Below are positions 28,697 through 37,053 of a DNA stretch of 49,014 nt, one piece after another. The translations under genes were made by a program, and so were the position numbers. The first letter of the stretch is position 1. Each line of letters starts with the position of its first letter. The stretch lies in assembly GCF_000239815.1 (NCBI RefSeq), contig NZ_CAFK01000040.1:1-49014 (forward strand), in the 5' to 3' direction. This stretch comes from Bradyrhizobium sp. STM 3843 (GTDB taxonomy: Bacteria; Pseudomonadota; Alphaproteobacteria; Rhizobiales; Xanthobacteraceae). The notes under the pieces are model-generated. The model saw only the letters and a program-made list of their open reading frames with translations. It did no database searches and was not told the DNA's origin.

Positions 28697-29150
28697 CTGC
28701 GTCGTTGTCACCTCGATCGCGGGACACTTCTGCATCGAAGCCTTCAAGGCGTGCTCGCCCCTGCCGGTTATCGACATGATTTCCGAGGTTAGTGCGGCCG
28801 TCGAAGAACGCGGCCTCAAGCGGATCGGAATCCTTGGAACTCGCACAGTCATGGAAACACGCTTCTATGGTGGAGTCCGCAGCGCCGAAATCATCCCGCC
28901 AAACGGGGGCGACTTGGATGATGTGCATCAAGCCTATGTTGCGATGGCGGCGTCCGGCGTCGTGACGGAGGCCCAGCGTTCAATCTTCAATCATGTGAGC
29001 CGGAAGTTGCTCGAGGAGGGCGGCGCCGAGGCCATCATGCTCGGCGGGACCGATCTCGCGTTGGTCTTCAACCAGGATGCCGCGCCGTTCCCGCTCGTCG
29101 ACTGCGCCGCCCTTCATGTCGACGCAGTTGTGCGGCTGGCGATCGCCTGA
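28479..29150 (+). CDS. Aspartate/glutamate racemase-family protein lacking catalytic cysteines
   Basis: This is a 223-residue protein of the Asp/Glu racemase superfamily. The N-terminal MHIGLIGGIGPAATDFYYRR and TPTLLKN segments are family hallmarks. Active members use two cysteines, one in an ACNTAH-like motif and one in a GCTE-like motif. Here the aligned positions are Ser79 (VTSIAGH) and Gly190 (LGGTDLAL), so ordinary two-base racemisation is unlikely. A different isomerase or lyase activity, or a binding role, is possible. ATG 28479 is chosen because ATGGAGG lies 7 bases upstream. A dead partial copy lies at 26164. Confidence 0.85.
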   Translation: MHIGLIGGIGPAATDFYYRRLISTFASRKAALELTIVHADTPTLLKNLSANDAEAQVAIYTRLTNRLVAAGAGCVVVTSIAGHFCIEAFKACSPLPVIDMISEVSAAVEERGLKRIGILGTRTVMETRFYGGVRSAEIIPPNGGDLDDVHQAYVAMAASGVVTEAQRSIFNHVSRKLLEEGGAEAIMLGGTDLALVFNQDAAPFPLVDCAALHVDAVVRLAIA

Positions 29151-29241
29151 AGCGATCCAGTGTCCATGCATGCCGGCGTCACGGTAGGCGTCGGAGTCAG
29201 ACGCTGGATCATAATCCGAATGGTGATCTCATGACGTTGGG

Positions 29242-29499
29242 CTAGTTCCGACCTGACTCAGGCGGCAGCTCGAAGGTGCCGAGATGATATTCGGAGGTCT
29301 CGTCCTCGTCGCGGTCGTCGCTCTCGTCCGATGGGCCTTGCGCTGGCGGGGGAAGTTCCACCAGCGTGAAGAGCGCATCGGGATGTCGCTGCCAGATGGC
29401 GAGATCGTCGGCCGTCACGGTCAGCCACCCGAACGTAAACATGTAACGACCGGGCTCAGTGATGCGCCCGGCCTTCTGCCAACTGATCTTGTTGACCAC
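29242..29499 (-). CDS. Small hypothetical protein (85 aa)
   Basis: This is a short acidic soluble protein. The N-terminal half (KISWQKAGRITEPGRYMFTF, then GWLTVTADDLAIW) has an ordered, beta-rich look, and the C-terminal half is disordered and Asp/Glu-rich. The GTG start is preceded on the minus strand by a purine-rich GGGGGGAGAG element at a good distance. The family was not recognised with certainty; the sequence character and clean ribosome-binding site argue that it is real. It may be co-transcribed with the gene starting at 30015, which lies upstream on the same strand with a 75-base gap. Confidence 0.65.
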   Translation of the reverse strand: MVNKISWQKAGRITEPGRYMFTFGWLTVTADDLAIWQRHPDALFTLVELPPPAQGPSDESDDRDEDETSEYHLGTFELPPESGRN

Positions 29500-29574
29500 G
29501 GTCCACTCTCCCCCCGGCGAACCACAACTTCCGCCGAGGGCTGAATGTTCCTATTTGTTTGTCTGCGCTTCAGC

Positions 29575-30015
29575 TCAGGTAATCGAGATCCGTCGCACCG
29601 GCGTCACTTCGCTTCCGCTCACTGCCTCCGTACCCAACGGCTTGCGCTCGGCAGGCTGCTTGGCGACCGGGAGCTGCAGCACGGTCACGCGCTGTCCTTC
29701 GCAGAGCTGCGTTACCAGCACGTGGCGGCCGTCAGCGAATTCGATTGCGTCGTGATGGCGATCGGGCACGTGCTTCTCGATCGCGTTGAACTTGGCCACG
29801 CGCTCGCGGATCGTGCGCGTCCAGATCCAGCGGCTGTCGTAGCGGACGTCGTCAGCAAACGCCAATTCCGTTCCGGGCAGCATACACACGGCGACATTCG
29901 GCTCGCTCTCGGAGGCGAAGCCGCGGGTCGAAGTTCCGCGGAACGTCGTCGAGATCAGCGTTTCCCCGACCTTGGCAGGGCGGGACGCAACGGCATGCAG
30001 GCTATAGTCACACAT
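29575..30015 (-). CDS. Hypothetical protein (146 aa)
   Basis: The protein begins MCDYSLHAVASRPAKVGE and contains FRGTSTRGFASESEPNVAVCMLPGTELAF and EFADGRHVLVTQLCEGQ; three cysteines are present and there is no signal peptide or membrane segment. The start at 30015 is supported by AGGAG 9 bases upstream; the frame runs 9 codons further but without a site. The composition and the start make it a credible gene, probably a conserved soluble protein in this genus, but no domain could be named. Confidence 0.7.
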   Translation of the reverse strand: MCDYSLHAVASRPAKVGETLISTTFRGTSTRGFASESEPNVAVCMLPGTELAFADDVRYDSRWIWTRTIRERVAKFNAIEKHVPDRHHDAIEFADGRHVLVTQLCEGQRVTVLQLPVAKQPAERKPLGTEAVSGSEVTPVRRISIT

Positions 30016-30291
30016 CGGATCGCTCCTCGTTCGAGATAGCAACCCACGCTCCCCCCGGACAGGCGCAGGCCTCTATCAGAGTGGACATCAAACCCGATGT
30101 TAGCGCGTGCTTAACGGCAATTCTGCGCTGATCTGCACCGTCTACGGCCGTTCGTGATCACAACCGTTTGAGCGCATTGCTTCGCTCTCAGAGCGCACAA
30201 TCACCACCATCGTCGGAGCACGTGTCCAACGCGTCAGATCAAATCTGGTCTCGGCGCAATCGAGCCTGTGAGAAGCTCGCGCGCGAAACAA

Positions 30292-30990
30292 TCAGTACTT
30301 ACGGTAAAGTCCGATCAGCTTGCCCTGAATCTTGACGCGGTTGGGCGGCAGGATGCGGACTTCATAAGCAGTATTGGCCGGCTCGAGCGCAATCGAAGCG
30401 CCGCGACGGCGAAAACGTTTCAAGGTGGCTTCCTCATCATCGATCAGAGCCACGACGATGTCGCCGGTATCGGCTGAGTCATTGCGCTGGATCAGCGCCA
30501 TGTCGCCGTCGAGAATGCCGGCATCGACCATCGAGTCGCCGCGCACCTCCAGCGCATAATGCTCACCGGTGCCGAGCATGTCGGCGGGCACGCTGATGGT
30601 GTGGCTGCGGGTCTGCAAAGCTTCGATCGGCGTGCCCGCGGCAATGCGGCCCATCACCGGAACCGCGACCGGACGCTCACCGTCGTCGATCGCAGGCGTG
30701 CTGGTCCGCACCTTGCCGAGATTGCCTTCGATCACCGAGGGCGTGAAGCCGCGCCGATTGTTCGCCGCTTGCGACAGCTCGGGCAGCTTGATTACCTCGA
30801 TGGCGCGCGCGCGATTGGGCAGGCGACGAATGAAGCCGCGCTCCTCGAGCGCAGTGATCAGGCGGTGGATGCCGGACTTGGAGCGCAGATCGAGTGCGTC
30901 CTTCATCTCGTCGAAGGAGGGCGGCACGCCAGCTTCCTTCAAACGTTCGTTGATGAACCGCAGAAGTTCGTACTGTTTGCGCGTCAGCAT
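30292..30990 (-). CDS. lexA: LexA SOS repressor
   Basis: LexA represses DNA-damage genes and cleaves itself when stimulated by RecA filaments. The 232-residue protein has the N-terminal winged helix ([30 protein letters not shown]) and the S24 peptidase domain. The cleavage bond is Ala118-Gly119 (RIAAGTP), the nucleophile Ser153 ([10 protein letters not shown]) and the general base Lys191 (EATLKRF). The start at 30990 matches the family N-terminus; a longer frame reaches 31086 but would cover upstream control sequence. A LexA box lies about 100 bases upstream, consistent with autoregulation. Confidence 0.97.
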   Translation of the reverse strand: MLTRKQYELLRFINERLKEAGVPPSFDEMKDALDLRSKSGIHRLITALEERGFIRRLPNRARAIEVIKLPELSQAANNRRGFTPSVIEGNLGKVRTSTPAIDDGERPVAVPVMGRIAAGTPIEALQTRSHTISVPADMLGTGEHYALEVRGDSMVDAGILDGDMALIQRNDSADTGDIVVALIDDEEATLKRFRRRGASIALEPANTAYEVRILPPNRVKIQGKLIGLYRKY

Positions 30991-31091
30991 CTCGACCAGA
31001 TCCCCAGGGTTGACGTGTCGTCCTTGTTCGAGACGACCTTTTTCACGGCGCCCGCAACATCTTCGAAACAAATCATGAACGGACACTATCT

Positions 31092-31106
31092 GTTCGATAT
31101 GTGTTC
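31092..31106 (-). promoter_or_regulatory. LexA (SOS) box upstream of lexA
   Basis: On the minus strand this reads GAAC-ACATATC-GAAC, an exact match to the alphaproteobacterial LexA operator GAAC-N7-GAAC (a direct repeat). It is 101 bases upstream of the lexA ATG and downstream of the moeA stop. Confidence 0.85.
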
Positions 31107-31165
31107 TGCAATCCTTAATTTGCAGTGAAGATGGCGCGCAGGATGCCTGTCAGAACCTGTCCGGT

Positions 31166-32377
31166 TTATTCCGGCAGACGCAGAATCTCGCAAACGGAGC
31201 CGGCACTTGCTGCGGGTGCAAAGGCGGGGCGGATCACCAAAGCCTGCGACAGCGCGAGATTTCCGAGCAGCGAGGAGTCCTGATGCGTGACCGGAGTGGC
31301 GACCAGCGTGCCGTCTTCGCGCTCTTCGAGTCGCGCGCGCAAATAGTCCTCGCGAACGTCATTGGCGCCGAGGTCGCGGCCGAGCAGAGCGGTCTCGCGG
31401 GCGGGGTGGATCTGCGTCAGCCCCAGCAGCTTCCGAATCAGCGGCACCAGAAACAACAGGCTGCAGACATAGGAGGAGACGGGATTTCCGGGCAGACCGA
31501 TCACGCGCATCGCGCCGAGGCGCCCGTGCATCATCGGCTTGCCCGGGCGCATCGCGATCTTCCAGAACGCCATCTCCACGCCTTCAGCATCCAGCCCCTG
31601 CTTGACCAGGTCGTGGTCGCCGACCGACGCGCCGCCGGTCGTGATCAGGATGTCGGCTTGCGCCTCGCGCGCGCGGCGAATGCCGGCGACTGTCGCGTCC
31701 AAGGTATCCGCGGCGATGCCGAGGTCGATCGGCTCTGCGCCTTCGGCGCGCGCGAGCGCGCGCAGAGCATAGCCGTTGGAGTAGACGATCTGCCCAGGCC
31801 CGGGGTTGGAGCCCGGCATCACCAGCTCGTCGCCCGTGGCGAGCAGCGCCACCTTCGGCCGGCGGCGCACCGGAAGCTCCGGATAGTTCATGCTGGCTGC
31901 GAGCGACAGGTCGCGATCGCTCAAGCGACGCCCGGACTGGAGCAGCACGTCGCCCTCGCGGAAATCCGCACCCGCCGGACGAATGTGACGTCCCTGTCTG
32001 GCCGCTTCTGTGAGGGTGACGTGATCGCCGTCGGCGATGGTGTCTTCCTGGATCACGACCGTATCGGCGCCGTCGGGAATGACGCCGCCGGTGAAGATGC
32101 GCGCGGCTTCGCCCGCTCTGAGCGCGCGCTCGAACGGCCGGCCGGCCGCGATCTCGCCGATCACCTTGAGCCGCGCCTGGACGCGGTCGGCATCCGCGGC
32201 GCGGACCGCATAGCCGTCCATCGCCGACATCGCCTGGGGCGGCTGCGTGCGCAGCGCGGCGACATCGCGCGCCAGCACCCGATGATAGGCCTGGTCCAGC
32301 GCGACCCGCTCCTCGGGCAGCGGGACGGCGCCGTCGAGAACCAGGGCCAGAGCTTCGGAGACCGGCATCAGCGCCAT
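31166..32377 (-). CDS. moeA: Molybdopterin molybdenumtransferase
   Basis: MoeA inserts molybdate into adenylylated molybdopterin in molybdenum-cofactor synthesis. Conserved parts are SAMDGYAVRAAD, ARIFTGGVIPDGADTVV, LLATGDELV, the TTGGASVGDHDLVKQGL binding motif, and the KPMMHG with GLPGNPVSSYV segments. The length of 403 residues fits. The start at 32377 matches the family N-terminus and has GGAAGGA upstream. It precedes lexA in the same direction, an order conserved in Rhizobiales, but moaC and trpC, which normally lie upstream of it, are not here. Confidence 0.96.
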   Translation of the reverse strand: MALMPVSEALALVLDGAVPLPEERVALDQAYHRVLARDVAALRTQPPQAMSAMDGYAVRAADADRVQARLKVIGEIAAGRPFERALRAGEAARIFTGGVIPDGADTVVIQEDTIADGDHVTLTEAARQGRHIRPAGADFREGDVLLQSGRRLSDRDLSLAASMNYPELPVRRRPKVALLATGDELVMPGSNPGPGQIVYSNGYALRALARAEGAEPIDLGIAADTLDATVAGIRRAREAQADILITTGGASVGDHDLVKQGLDAEGVEMAFWKIAMRPGKPMMHGRLGAMRVIGLPGNPVSSYVCSLLFLVPLIRKLLGLTQIHPARETALLGRDLGANDVREDYLRARLEEREDGTLVATPVTHQDSSLLGNLALSQALVIRPAFAPAASAGSVCEILRLPE

Positions 32378-32538
32378 GAGAGTTCCTTCCGGGAGGAGCC
32401 GGCGCAGCGCCGACTGAATTCGCCTTCTAACCGAAGGTTTAACGCAAGGCCAAGCGCTTCGGCTTTTCGGTGCCATCGCGACCGAGTGATCGGCGACGCG
32501 CTGGTTGCCGCAGCGCGACAGGTCTCCGGAGGAGCCTC

Positions 32539-33348
32539 TCACAGCCGCGCGAGAAATTCAGTCATCAGGGCCGTTACTTCCTCCGGCCGTTCCAGGCTCG
32601 GCAGGTGCGCGCTGCCGGTCAATTCGCATCCCGCCCCTTTCGGCATCGTCGCGGCCATCCGGTGACACCGTTCCTGGATATGAGGGAAATCGAAATCACC
32701 CCAGATCACCAGCGACGGCGCCGAGATCTCGGACAGGCGGGGGAAGGCTGGTGCGACGTCGAGGTTCGTTCCGATCGGCGGCGCCTGGAGCGCGAGGGCA
32801 TTCTTGGCGGTGAAGAGCCGGCGTAGTTCACCTGACACACGGCCCTCCGGCTGCAACGGACCGTCCAACCACATATGCGCCTTGATCGCGCTCACCTGCT
32901 CCCAATCGGCGGCCGCTTCGGCATCAGCCAGTTGTGCCATGAGCCTCGCGATCGCCGGCGGATAGGCCGGTTCGGGCGCACCGCTGACCGAGGGAGCGAT
33001 CAGCACAAGCTCCCCGACGTGGGAGGGATGGCGAAGCGCGAAGTCAAGCGCGATCCGTCCACCTTGCGAGCATGCGACAAGGGTCGCAGGCGCCCCGCCA
33101 GCGACGGTTTTGATCACCGCCAACAGGTCCGCCACTTGAGAATGGTCTTCCTTCCCCGCGATGGTCTCGCCGAATCCGCGGCGATCATAGGCGATCGCCA
33201 TATGCGTCGCGCTAATCCCGTCCGCCTGCGCGCGCCACATCGTGCGGTCGAAAACCGCGGCATGCAGAAACACAACCGGCTTGCCCCGGCCGGTCACGTC
33301 GGCTGCGAGCCTCGCGCGGCCGGAGATGATCTGATGCGAGGCGCTCAT
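32539..33348 (-). CDS. Alpha/beta-fold hydrolase
   Basis: This is a 269-residue alpha/beta hydrolase. The oxyanion segment VVFLHAAVFD, the DRRGFGET loop, and the triad candidates Ser94, Asp218 or Asp220 (IWGDFDFPH) and His248 (GSAHLPSLERP) are visible. The nucleophile elbow is ACSQGG, with Ala-Cys where the common motif has Gly-x before Ser; the residues after Ser are normal, so activity is still plausible. Downstream of the LysR gene and in the same direction, with only 9 bases between, it is probably in an operon with that regulator. The substrate is unknown. Confidence 0.9.
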   Translation of the reverse strand: MSASHQIISGRARLAADVTGRGKPVVFLHAAVFDRTMWRAQADGISATHMAIAYDRRGFGETIAGKEDHSQVADLLAVIKTVAGGAPATLVACSQGGRIALDFALRHPSHVGELVLIAPSVSGAPEPAYPPAIARLMAQLADAEAAADWEQVSAIKAHMWLDGPLQPEGRVSGELRRLFTAKNALALQAPPIGTNLDVAPAFPRLSEISAPSLVIWGDFDFPHIQERCHRMAATMPKGAGCELTGSAHLPSLERPEEVTALMTEFLARL

Positions 33349-33357
33349 ATCTGACCG

Positions 33358-34311
33358 CTACCCGGCCACCGCGCGACAGGCGGTGCGCTCTGTTGTGTGC
33401 AGGATCTCGGCAACCAGGGTCCTGAGCCAGACCGAGGCGGCATCGCGATCGAGCTGCAGCGGCCACACCATCGAGACCGCCGGCATCCGCAGCTTCAACG
33501 GGACCGGGCTGAGCGTCAGGCCGAAGCGCGGCCCGTAAAGCCGCGCCATGCGCGCCGGTATCGTCGTGATCACGGGCGAGGCGGCGACGGTCGCCAGCAC
33601 GCTCAGAAATTCCGAGGACGCCGCCACCACGTTCAGCTCGGTCCCGATCTCATCCAGTGCGGCGGCGAAGCAGCCCTGCAGGCTGTTGGTGAACGTGACC
33701 AGCACCTGTGGCAGCGCCAGGTAGTCGGTAAGCGCGATCGGCGCTTTCACCGGCACTTGGTTCGGGTTGAAGACGCAGCTCAGCGCCTGCTCGAACAGGA
33801 ACTGCGATTTGTGCCGCTGCACCTCGGCCTCGAAGCAGCCCACGGCGAGATCCAGCGCCCCCTCGTCGAGCAGGCGGTGGACTTGGTCTCGTTCCGCCGG
33901 CTGGCTGATCAGCCGCAAGCCAGGAGCGGCGCGGCGGAGCGCCGCTGTGAGTTCGGGGATCAGCAAGAGCTCCACCTCGCTGGAAAAGCCGAGGCGGATG
34001 GTGCGCTGCTCGGTCGCCGGATCGAACGCCGGCGTGGCGTGCAGCGCGGTCTGCATCTGCGCCAGGGCCGCACGCACGGGCCCCGCCAGCGCAGCGGCGC
34101 GCGGCGTGGGCTGCATCACCGTGCCGATGCGGACGAACAGCTCGTCCTGCAGCAGCACGCGCAGCGTCGACAAGGTGTGGCTCATGGCGGGCTGCCCGAC
34201 TTTGAGCCGGGCCGCGGCGCGCGTGACACTGCGTTCCTGCATCAGCGCGTCAAACGCGACCAGCAGGTTCAGGTCGAAGGAGCGAAGATCGAAGTGATCG
34301 ATGGACTGCAT
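33358..34311 (-). CDS. LysR-family transcriptional regulator
   Basis: The N-terminal 60 residues form the LysR winged helix (FDLNLLVAFDALMQERSVTRAAARL, then QPAMSHTLSTLR). The rest is the periplasmic-binding-like effector domain (TIRLGFSSEVELLLIPEL and so on). The length is 317 residues from ATG 34311; a TTG 21 bases further out is possible. Its N-terminal style (DLRSFDLNLLVAFDAL) is that of the NodD-like/PcpR subgroup. It is divergent from the MBL-fold hydrolase with 95 bases between the starts, the usual LysR arrangement for a regulated target. Confidence 0.93.
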   Translation of the reverse strand: MQSIDHFDLRSFDLNLLVAFDALMQERSVTRAAARLKVGQPAMSHTLSTLRVLLQDELFVRIGTVMQPTPRAAALAGPVRAALAQMQTALHATPAFDPATEQRTIRLGFSSEVELLLIPELTAALRRAAPGLRLISQPAERDQVHRLLDEGALDLAVGCFEAEVQRHKSQFLFEQALSCVFNPNQVPVKAPIALTDYLALPQVLVTFTNSLQGCFAAALDEIGTELNVVAASSEFLSVLATVAASPVITTIPARMARLYGPRFGLTLSPVPLKLRMPAVSMVWPLQLDRDAASVWLRTLVAEILHTTERTACRAVAG

Positions 34312-34362
34312 GAGCTGGATCGATTTGAGCAATGTAACAGCTAGTCCTAGATCTCGCTCCAG

Positions 34363-34384
34363 ACAAGATGATCACAAGATGATC
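34363..34384. promoter_or_regulatory. 11-bp tandem repeat in the LysR/MBL divergent promoter
   Basis: ACAAGATGATC occurs twice in direct tandem (34363-34373 and 34374-34384), 22 bases upstream of the MBL-fold gene's start. The one-turn spacing places both copies on the same face of the helix. It is a candidate regulator-binding site, but its position so close to the start could also mean a transcribed leader. Confidence 0.45.
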
Positions 34385-34406
34385 GTTCGGATCGAGGCAG
34401 CCAGAT

Positions 34407-35339
34407 ATGCAGGACATCACGACCTACCGCGTTGGCGACGCCACCGTCACCAAGCTATTCGAACTCGCCCTGGACGGGGTGGATGCGTCCTTTCTCTACC
34501 CCGGTGCCGACGCCGCCAGCGTCGCGCGGGAACGAGCCGCGTTCGGGCCCGGCTCGGTCGACGCGTCCACCGGGTTGCTCCGCCAGAGCATCCATAGCTG
34601 GCTGGTGCAGACGCCGGAGCGGGTGATCCTGATCGATACCGCGACCGGCAATGACAAGGAGCGGCCGAGCGTCCCGATCTTTCACCGCCTGAACGAACCA
34701 TTTCTCGAGCGGCTAAAGGCGGCCGGCGTCGCTCCCGAAGATGTCGATTTCGTCCTGATGACGCATCTGCATGCCGACCACGTCGGCTGGAATACGCGCC
34801 TCGTCGGTGGACGCTGGGTGCCGACCTTTCCGAATGCGCAATATGTGTTCTCCGGCCGCGAGCGGGCCTATCAGGCCGCGCTGTCGGCGCAAGACGGCTC
34901 AGATGCTGTGATCCGGGATGCAGCGAAACTCGGCCCGATGACACATCCGCCGCTGGCGGGCGTCTACGAGGACAGCGTGCTGCCGATCATTGAGGCTGGC
35001 CTCGCGCGGGAGATCGTGGTCGACGGCTCTGAGGTCGTCGACGGCTTCCGTTATTTGCCGAGCGCGGGTCACAGCATCGATCACGCCTGCATCAGCTTCA
35101 CTTCGCGCGGCGAGCGTGCGCTGTTCTGGGGTGACGTGATGCATCATCCGCTGCAGGTCGCGCGTCCCGATTGGAACTCGGTCTATTGCGAATTCCCGCA
35201 AGCCGCGCAGGCGTCGCGCCGATGGGCGATGAACCACGCCGCCGAGACTCAATCGCTCGTCTTCACCACTCACTTTGCCGAATCCTCTGCCGGCCGCATC
35301 AGCCGCGACCGCGACCGGTTCGCCTGGCAGTTCGTTTGA
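34407..35339 (+). CDS. MBL-fold metallo-hydrolase
   Basis: This is a dinuclear zinc hydrolase of the metallo-beta-lactamase fold, 310 residues, with no signal peptide. The metal site is visible: His120, His122, Asp124 and His125 (MTHLHADHVGWN), His222 (SAGHSIDHA), Asp243 (FWGDVMHHP) and His289 (TTHFAES). The layout resembles the lactonase-like or AHL-lactonase-like branch of the family, but the substrate cannot be told. The next gene starts one base after its stop, so the two form an operon, probably regulated by the divergent LysR protein. Confidence 0.92.
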   Translation: MQDITTYRVGDATVTKLFELALDGVDASFLYPGADAASVARERAAFGPGSVDASTGLLRQSIHSWLVQTPERVILIDTATGNDKERPSVPIFHRLNEPFLERLKAAGVAPEDVDFVLMTHLHADHVGWNTRLVGGRWVPTFPNAQYVFSGRERAYQAALSAQDGSDAVIRDAAKLGPMTHPPLAGVYEDSVLPIIEAGLAREIVVDGSEVVDGFRYLPSAGHSIDHACISFTSRGERALFWGDVMHHPLQVARPDWNSVYCEFPQAAQASRRWAMNHAAETQSLVFTTHFAESSAGRISRDRDRFAWQFV

Positions 35340-35340
35340 G

Positions 35341-36342
35341 ATGGCCCGCACGATGATCGGAAGCGTTTCATCCTCTCAGCGCATCGTTTCGGACAGTCGC
35401 CTGATTGCCGGCCCGGCGCCCGACGTGCAGCTTCATCTCATCAACAAGCGCCCGGACGATCTGCGGAGCTTCTCGCCGGAGCGCACGGTCGTGATGATGC
35501 ACGGCGCGACCTTCTCGTCCGCCAGCCTGTTCGACGTCGCGGTTGGCGGCGCGTCCTTCATGGATGTCCTGGCGCAGGCCGGTTATGACGTCTGGGCGGT
35601 CGATGCGCGTGGTTATGGCGGCTCCAGCCGGCCGGTTGAAATGTCGCGCGCGGCCGAGGAGGGGGCGCCGCTGGTGACGGCGCGCACCGCGATCGATGAT
35701 TTTGGCGCAGCTGTCGACTTCATCTGCCGGCATCGCGACATTCCCCGCCTCAATGTGCTCGGCATGTCCTGGGGTGCGACGGTGGCCGGTGCGTTCGCGA
35801 GCGAAGCGTGCGCAAAGGTCGAGAAACTGATCCTGGTGACGCCGTTGTGGCTCTCCAAACAGCCGCTGCGGATCGATGCCGGCGGGCCGCTCTGCGCCTA
35901 CCGCATCGTCAGTCCGGCGGCGTTCGAGGCCGCATGGCGCAGCGCGGCTCCGGAATATGCGCGACAACAGCTGATCCCGGACGGCTGGTTCCAGGCCTGG
36001 GAGAAGGCGACCCTGGCCACCGACCCGGACTCGCCGCAGCCCGGCACGGTCCGCGCACCCTCCGGCGCGGTGCAGGACGTGCGCATGCACTGGACCGCCG
36101 GCAAGCCGCTCTATGATCCCGGCGCGATCGCCTGTCCGGTGCTCGTGATATCGGCGGAATGGGACGTCGATGTCCGCTTCGACATGGCGCACGATCTGTT
36201 CGTGCGCCTGGTGAACGCACCTTACAAGCGCTTGGTCGAGATCGGGCAGGGCACCCACATGATTCTCATGGAGAAGAATCGCCGACAGGCGTTCGACGCG
36301 GTGATCGGCTTTCTCGACGAGCGCGTGGTACCAGCAAGCTGA
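35341..36342 (+). CDS. Alpha/beta-fold hydrolase
   Basis: This is a second alpha/beta hydrolase, 333 residues. The oxyanion segment VVMMHGATFSS, the canonical nucleophile elbow GMSWGA with Ser143, the acid Asp275 or Asp277 (SAEWDVDV), and His306 (GQGTHMIL) form the triad. An internal cap region from about 170 to 260 is present. The start ATG 35341 follows the MBL-fold stop by one base; the longer frame from 35275 would overlap that gene. Co-expression with a lactonase-like MBL enzyme suggests a short ester or lactone degradation route; this is inference. Confidence 0.92.
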   Translation: MARTMIGSVSSSQRIVSDSRLIAGPAPDVQLHLINKRPDDLRSFSPERTVVMMHGATFSSASLFDVAVGGASFMDVLAQAGYDVWAVDARGYGGSSRPVEMSRAAEEGAPLVTARTAIDDFGAAVDFICRHRDIPRLNVLGMSWGATVAGAFASEACAKVEKLILVTPLWLSKQPLRIDAGGPLCAYRIVSPAAFEAAWRSAAPEYARQQLIPDGWFQAWEKATLATDPDSPQPGTVRAPSGAVQDVRMHWTAGKPLYDPGAIACPVLVISAEWDVDVRFDMAHDLFVRLVNAPYKRLVEIGQGTHMILMEKNRRQAFDAVIGFLDERVVPAS

Positions 36343-36429
36343 GGCTTGGTTATCCGCCAGATGCCCAATGACGGCGCTGATGTCGCGCGGCGCCGGAGCG
36401 ACATTTTCGCTTCAAAGGGCTCATTGATC

Positions 36430-36999
36430 TCAACGTGCGGCTAACCGCTTATAGGCAGCAATGGCGCGCTTGAGATCGTCATATTCGTTGCACGAAAGCA
36501 AACAGACATTTTCCAATGCGGCGAGTTGTTGCTCAGCTTTGATGGAGTCGCCGAGAACCAGATAGGCCTCGCCAAGATGCTCGTGCGCGCTGCGATGACG
36601 CGGGTTGAGTATCAACGCTCGCTGATAATGTCCGATAGCCGGACCAAGCTGACGTAGCCGCCGATAGGCATAGCCAATGTAGTTTTGGATATCGGCGTTC
36701 TGGGGGTCGCGCAGCGCGGCGAGTTCGAACGCTGTGATTGCACCGTTCCAATCCTCTGCCGCGAGCGCCCTCTTGCCTGCACTGAAATCAGGATCGAGTT
36801 GCGCCCAGTCAGCATCCGACGCGACCAACACCATAGTGGTGCAAATCGGCCAGGCTTCGGGCGTGATGGCGGTGTCAGCTCTAGCGCCGGGTCCGCCGAG
36901 CGGTGCCGGAGACCGCCAATCGGGCAGGCCTTTGGTGTAGACGCCGAAACCCGCGACTAGCGCACCGAGCATGACGGCCACTGCGATCGCTCGGATCAT
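36430..36999 (-). CDS. Membrane-anchored TPR protein
   Basis: The protein is 189 residues. The N-terminus (MIRAIAVAVMLGALVAGFGVYT) is an uncleaved signal anchor or signal peptide. Residues from about 75 hold tandem TPR units: GKRALAAEDWNGAITAFELA, AALRDPQNADIQNYIGYAYR, AIGHYQRALILNPRHRSAHE and HLGEAYLVLGDSIKAEQQLA. The start at 36999 is chosen for its strong GGAGGAG site; the frame also reaches 37053, abutting the upstream gene's stop. It is probably co-transcribed with the larger TPR protein at 37054 and may form a periplasmic pair with it. Confidence 0.85.
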   Translation of the reverse strand: MIRAIAVAVMLGALVAGFGVYTKGLPDWRSPAPLGGPGARADTAITPEAWPICTTMVLVASDADWAQLDPDFSAGKRALAAEDWNGAITAFELAALRDPQNADIQNYIGYAYRRLRQLGPAIGHYQRALILNPRHRSAHEHLGEAYLVLGDSIKAEQQLAALENVCLLSCNEYDDLKRAIAAYKRLAAR

Positions 37000-37053
37000 C
37001 GTCGGATCTTCTCCTCCGTCGGGGCCGCCGGACGAGGTCAGACGGCCCTTCAT

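Noticed and set aside
31283..32665. Plus-strand open frame of 460 codons opposite moeA
   Set aside because: Shadow of moeA; no domain, wrong composition.
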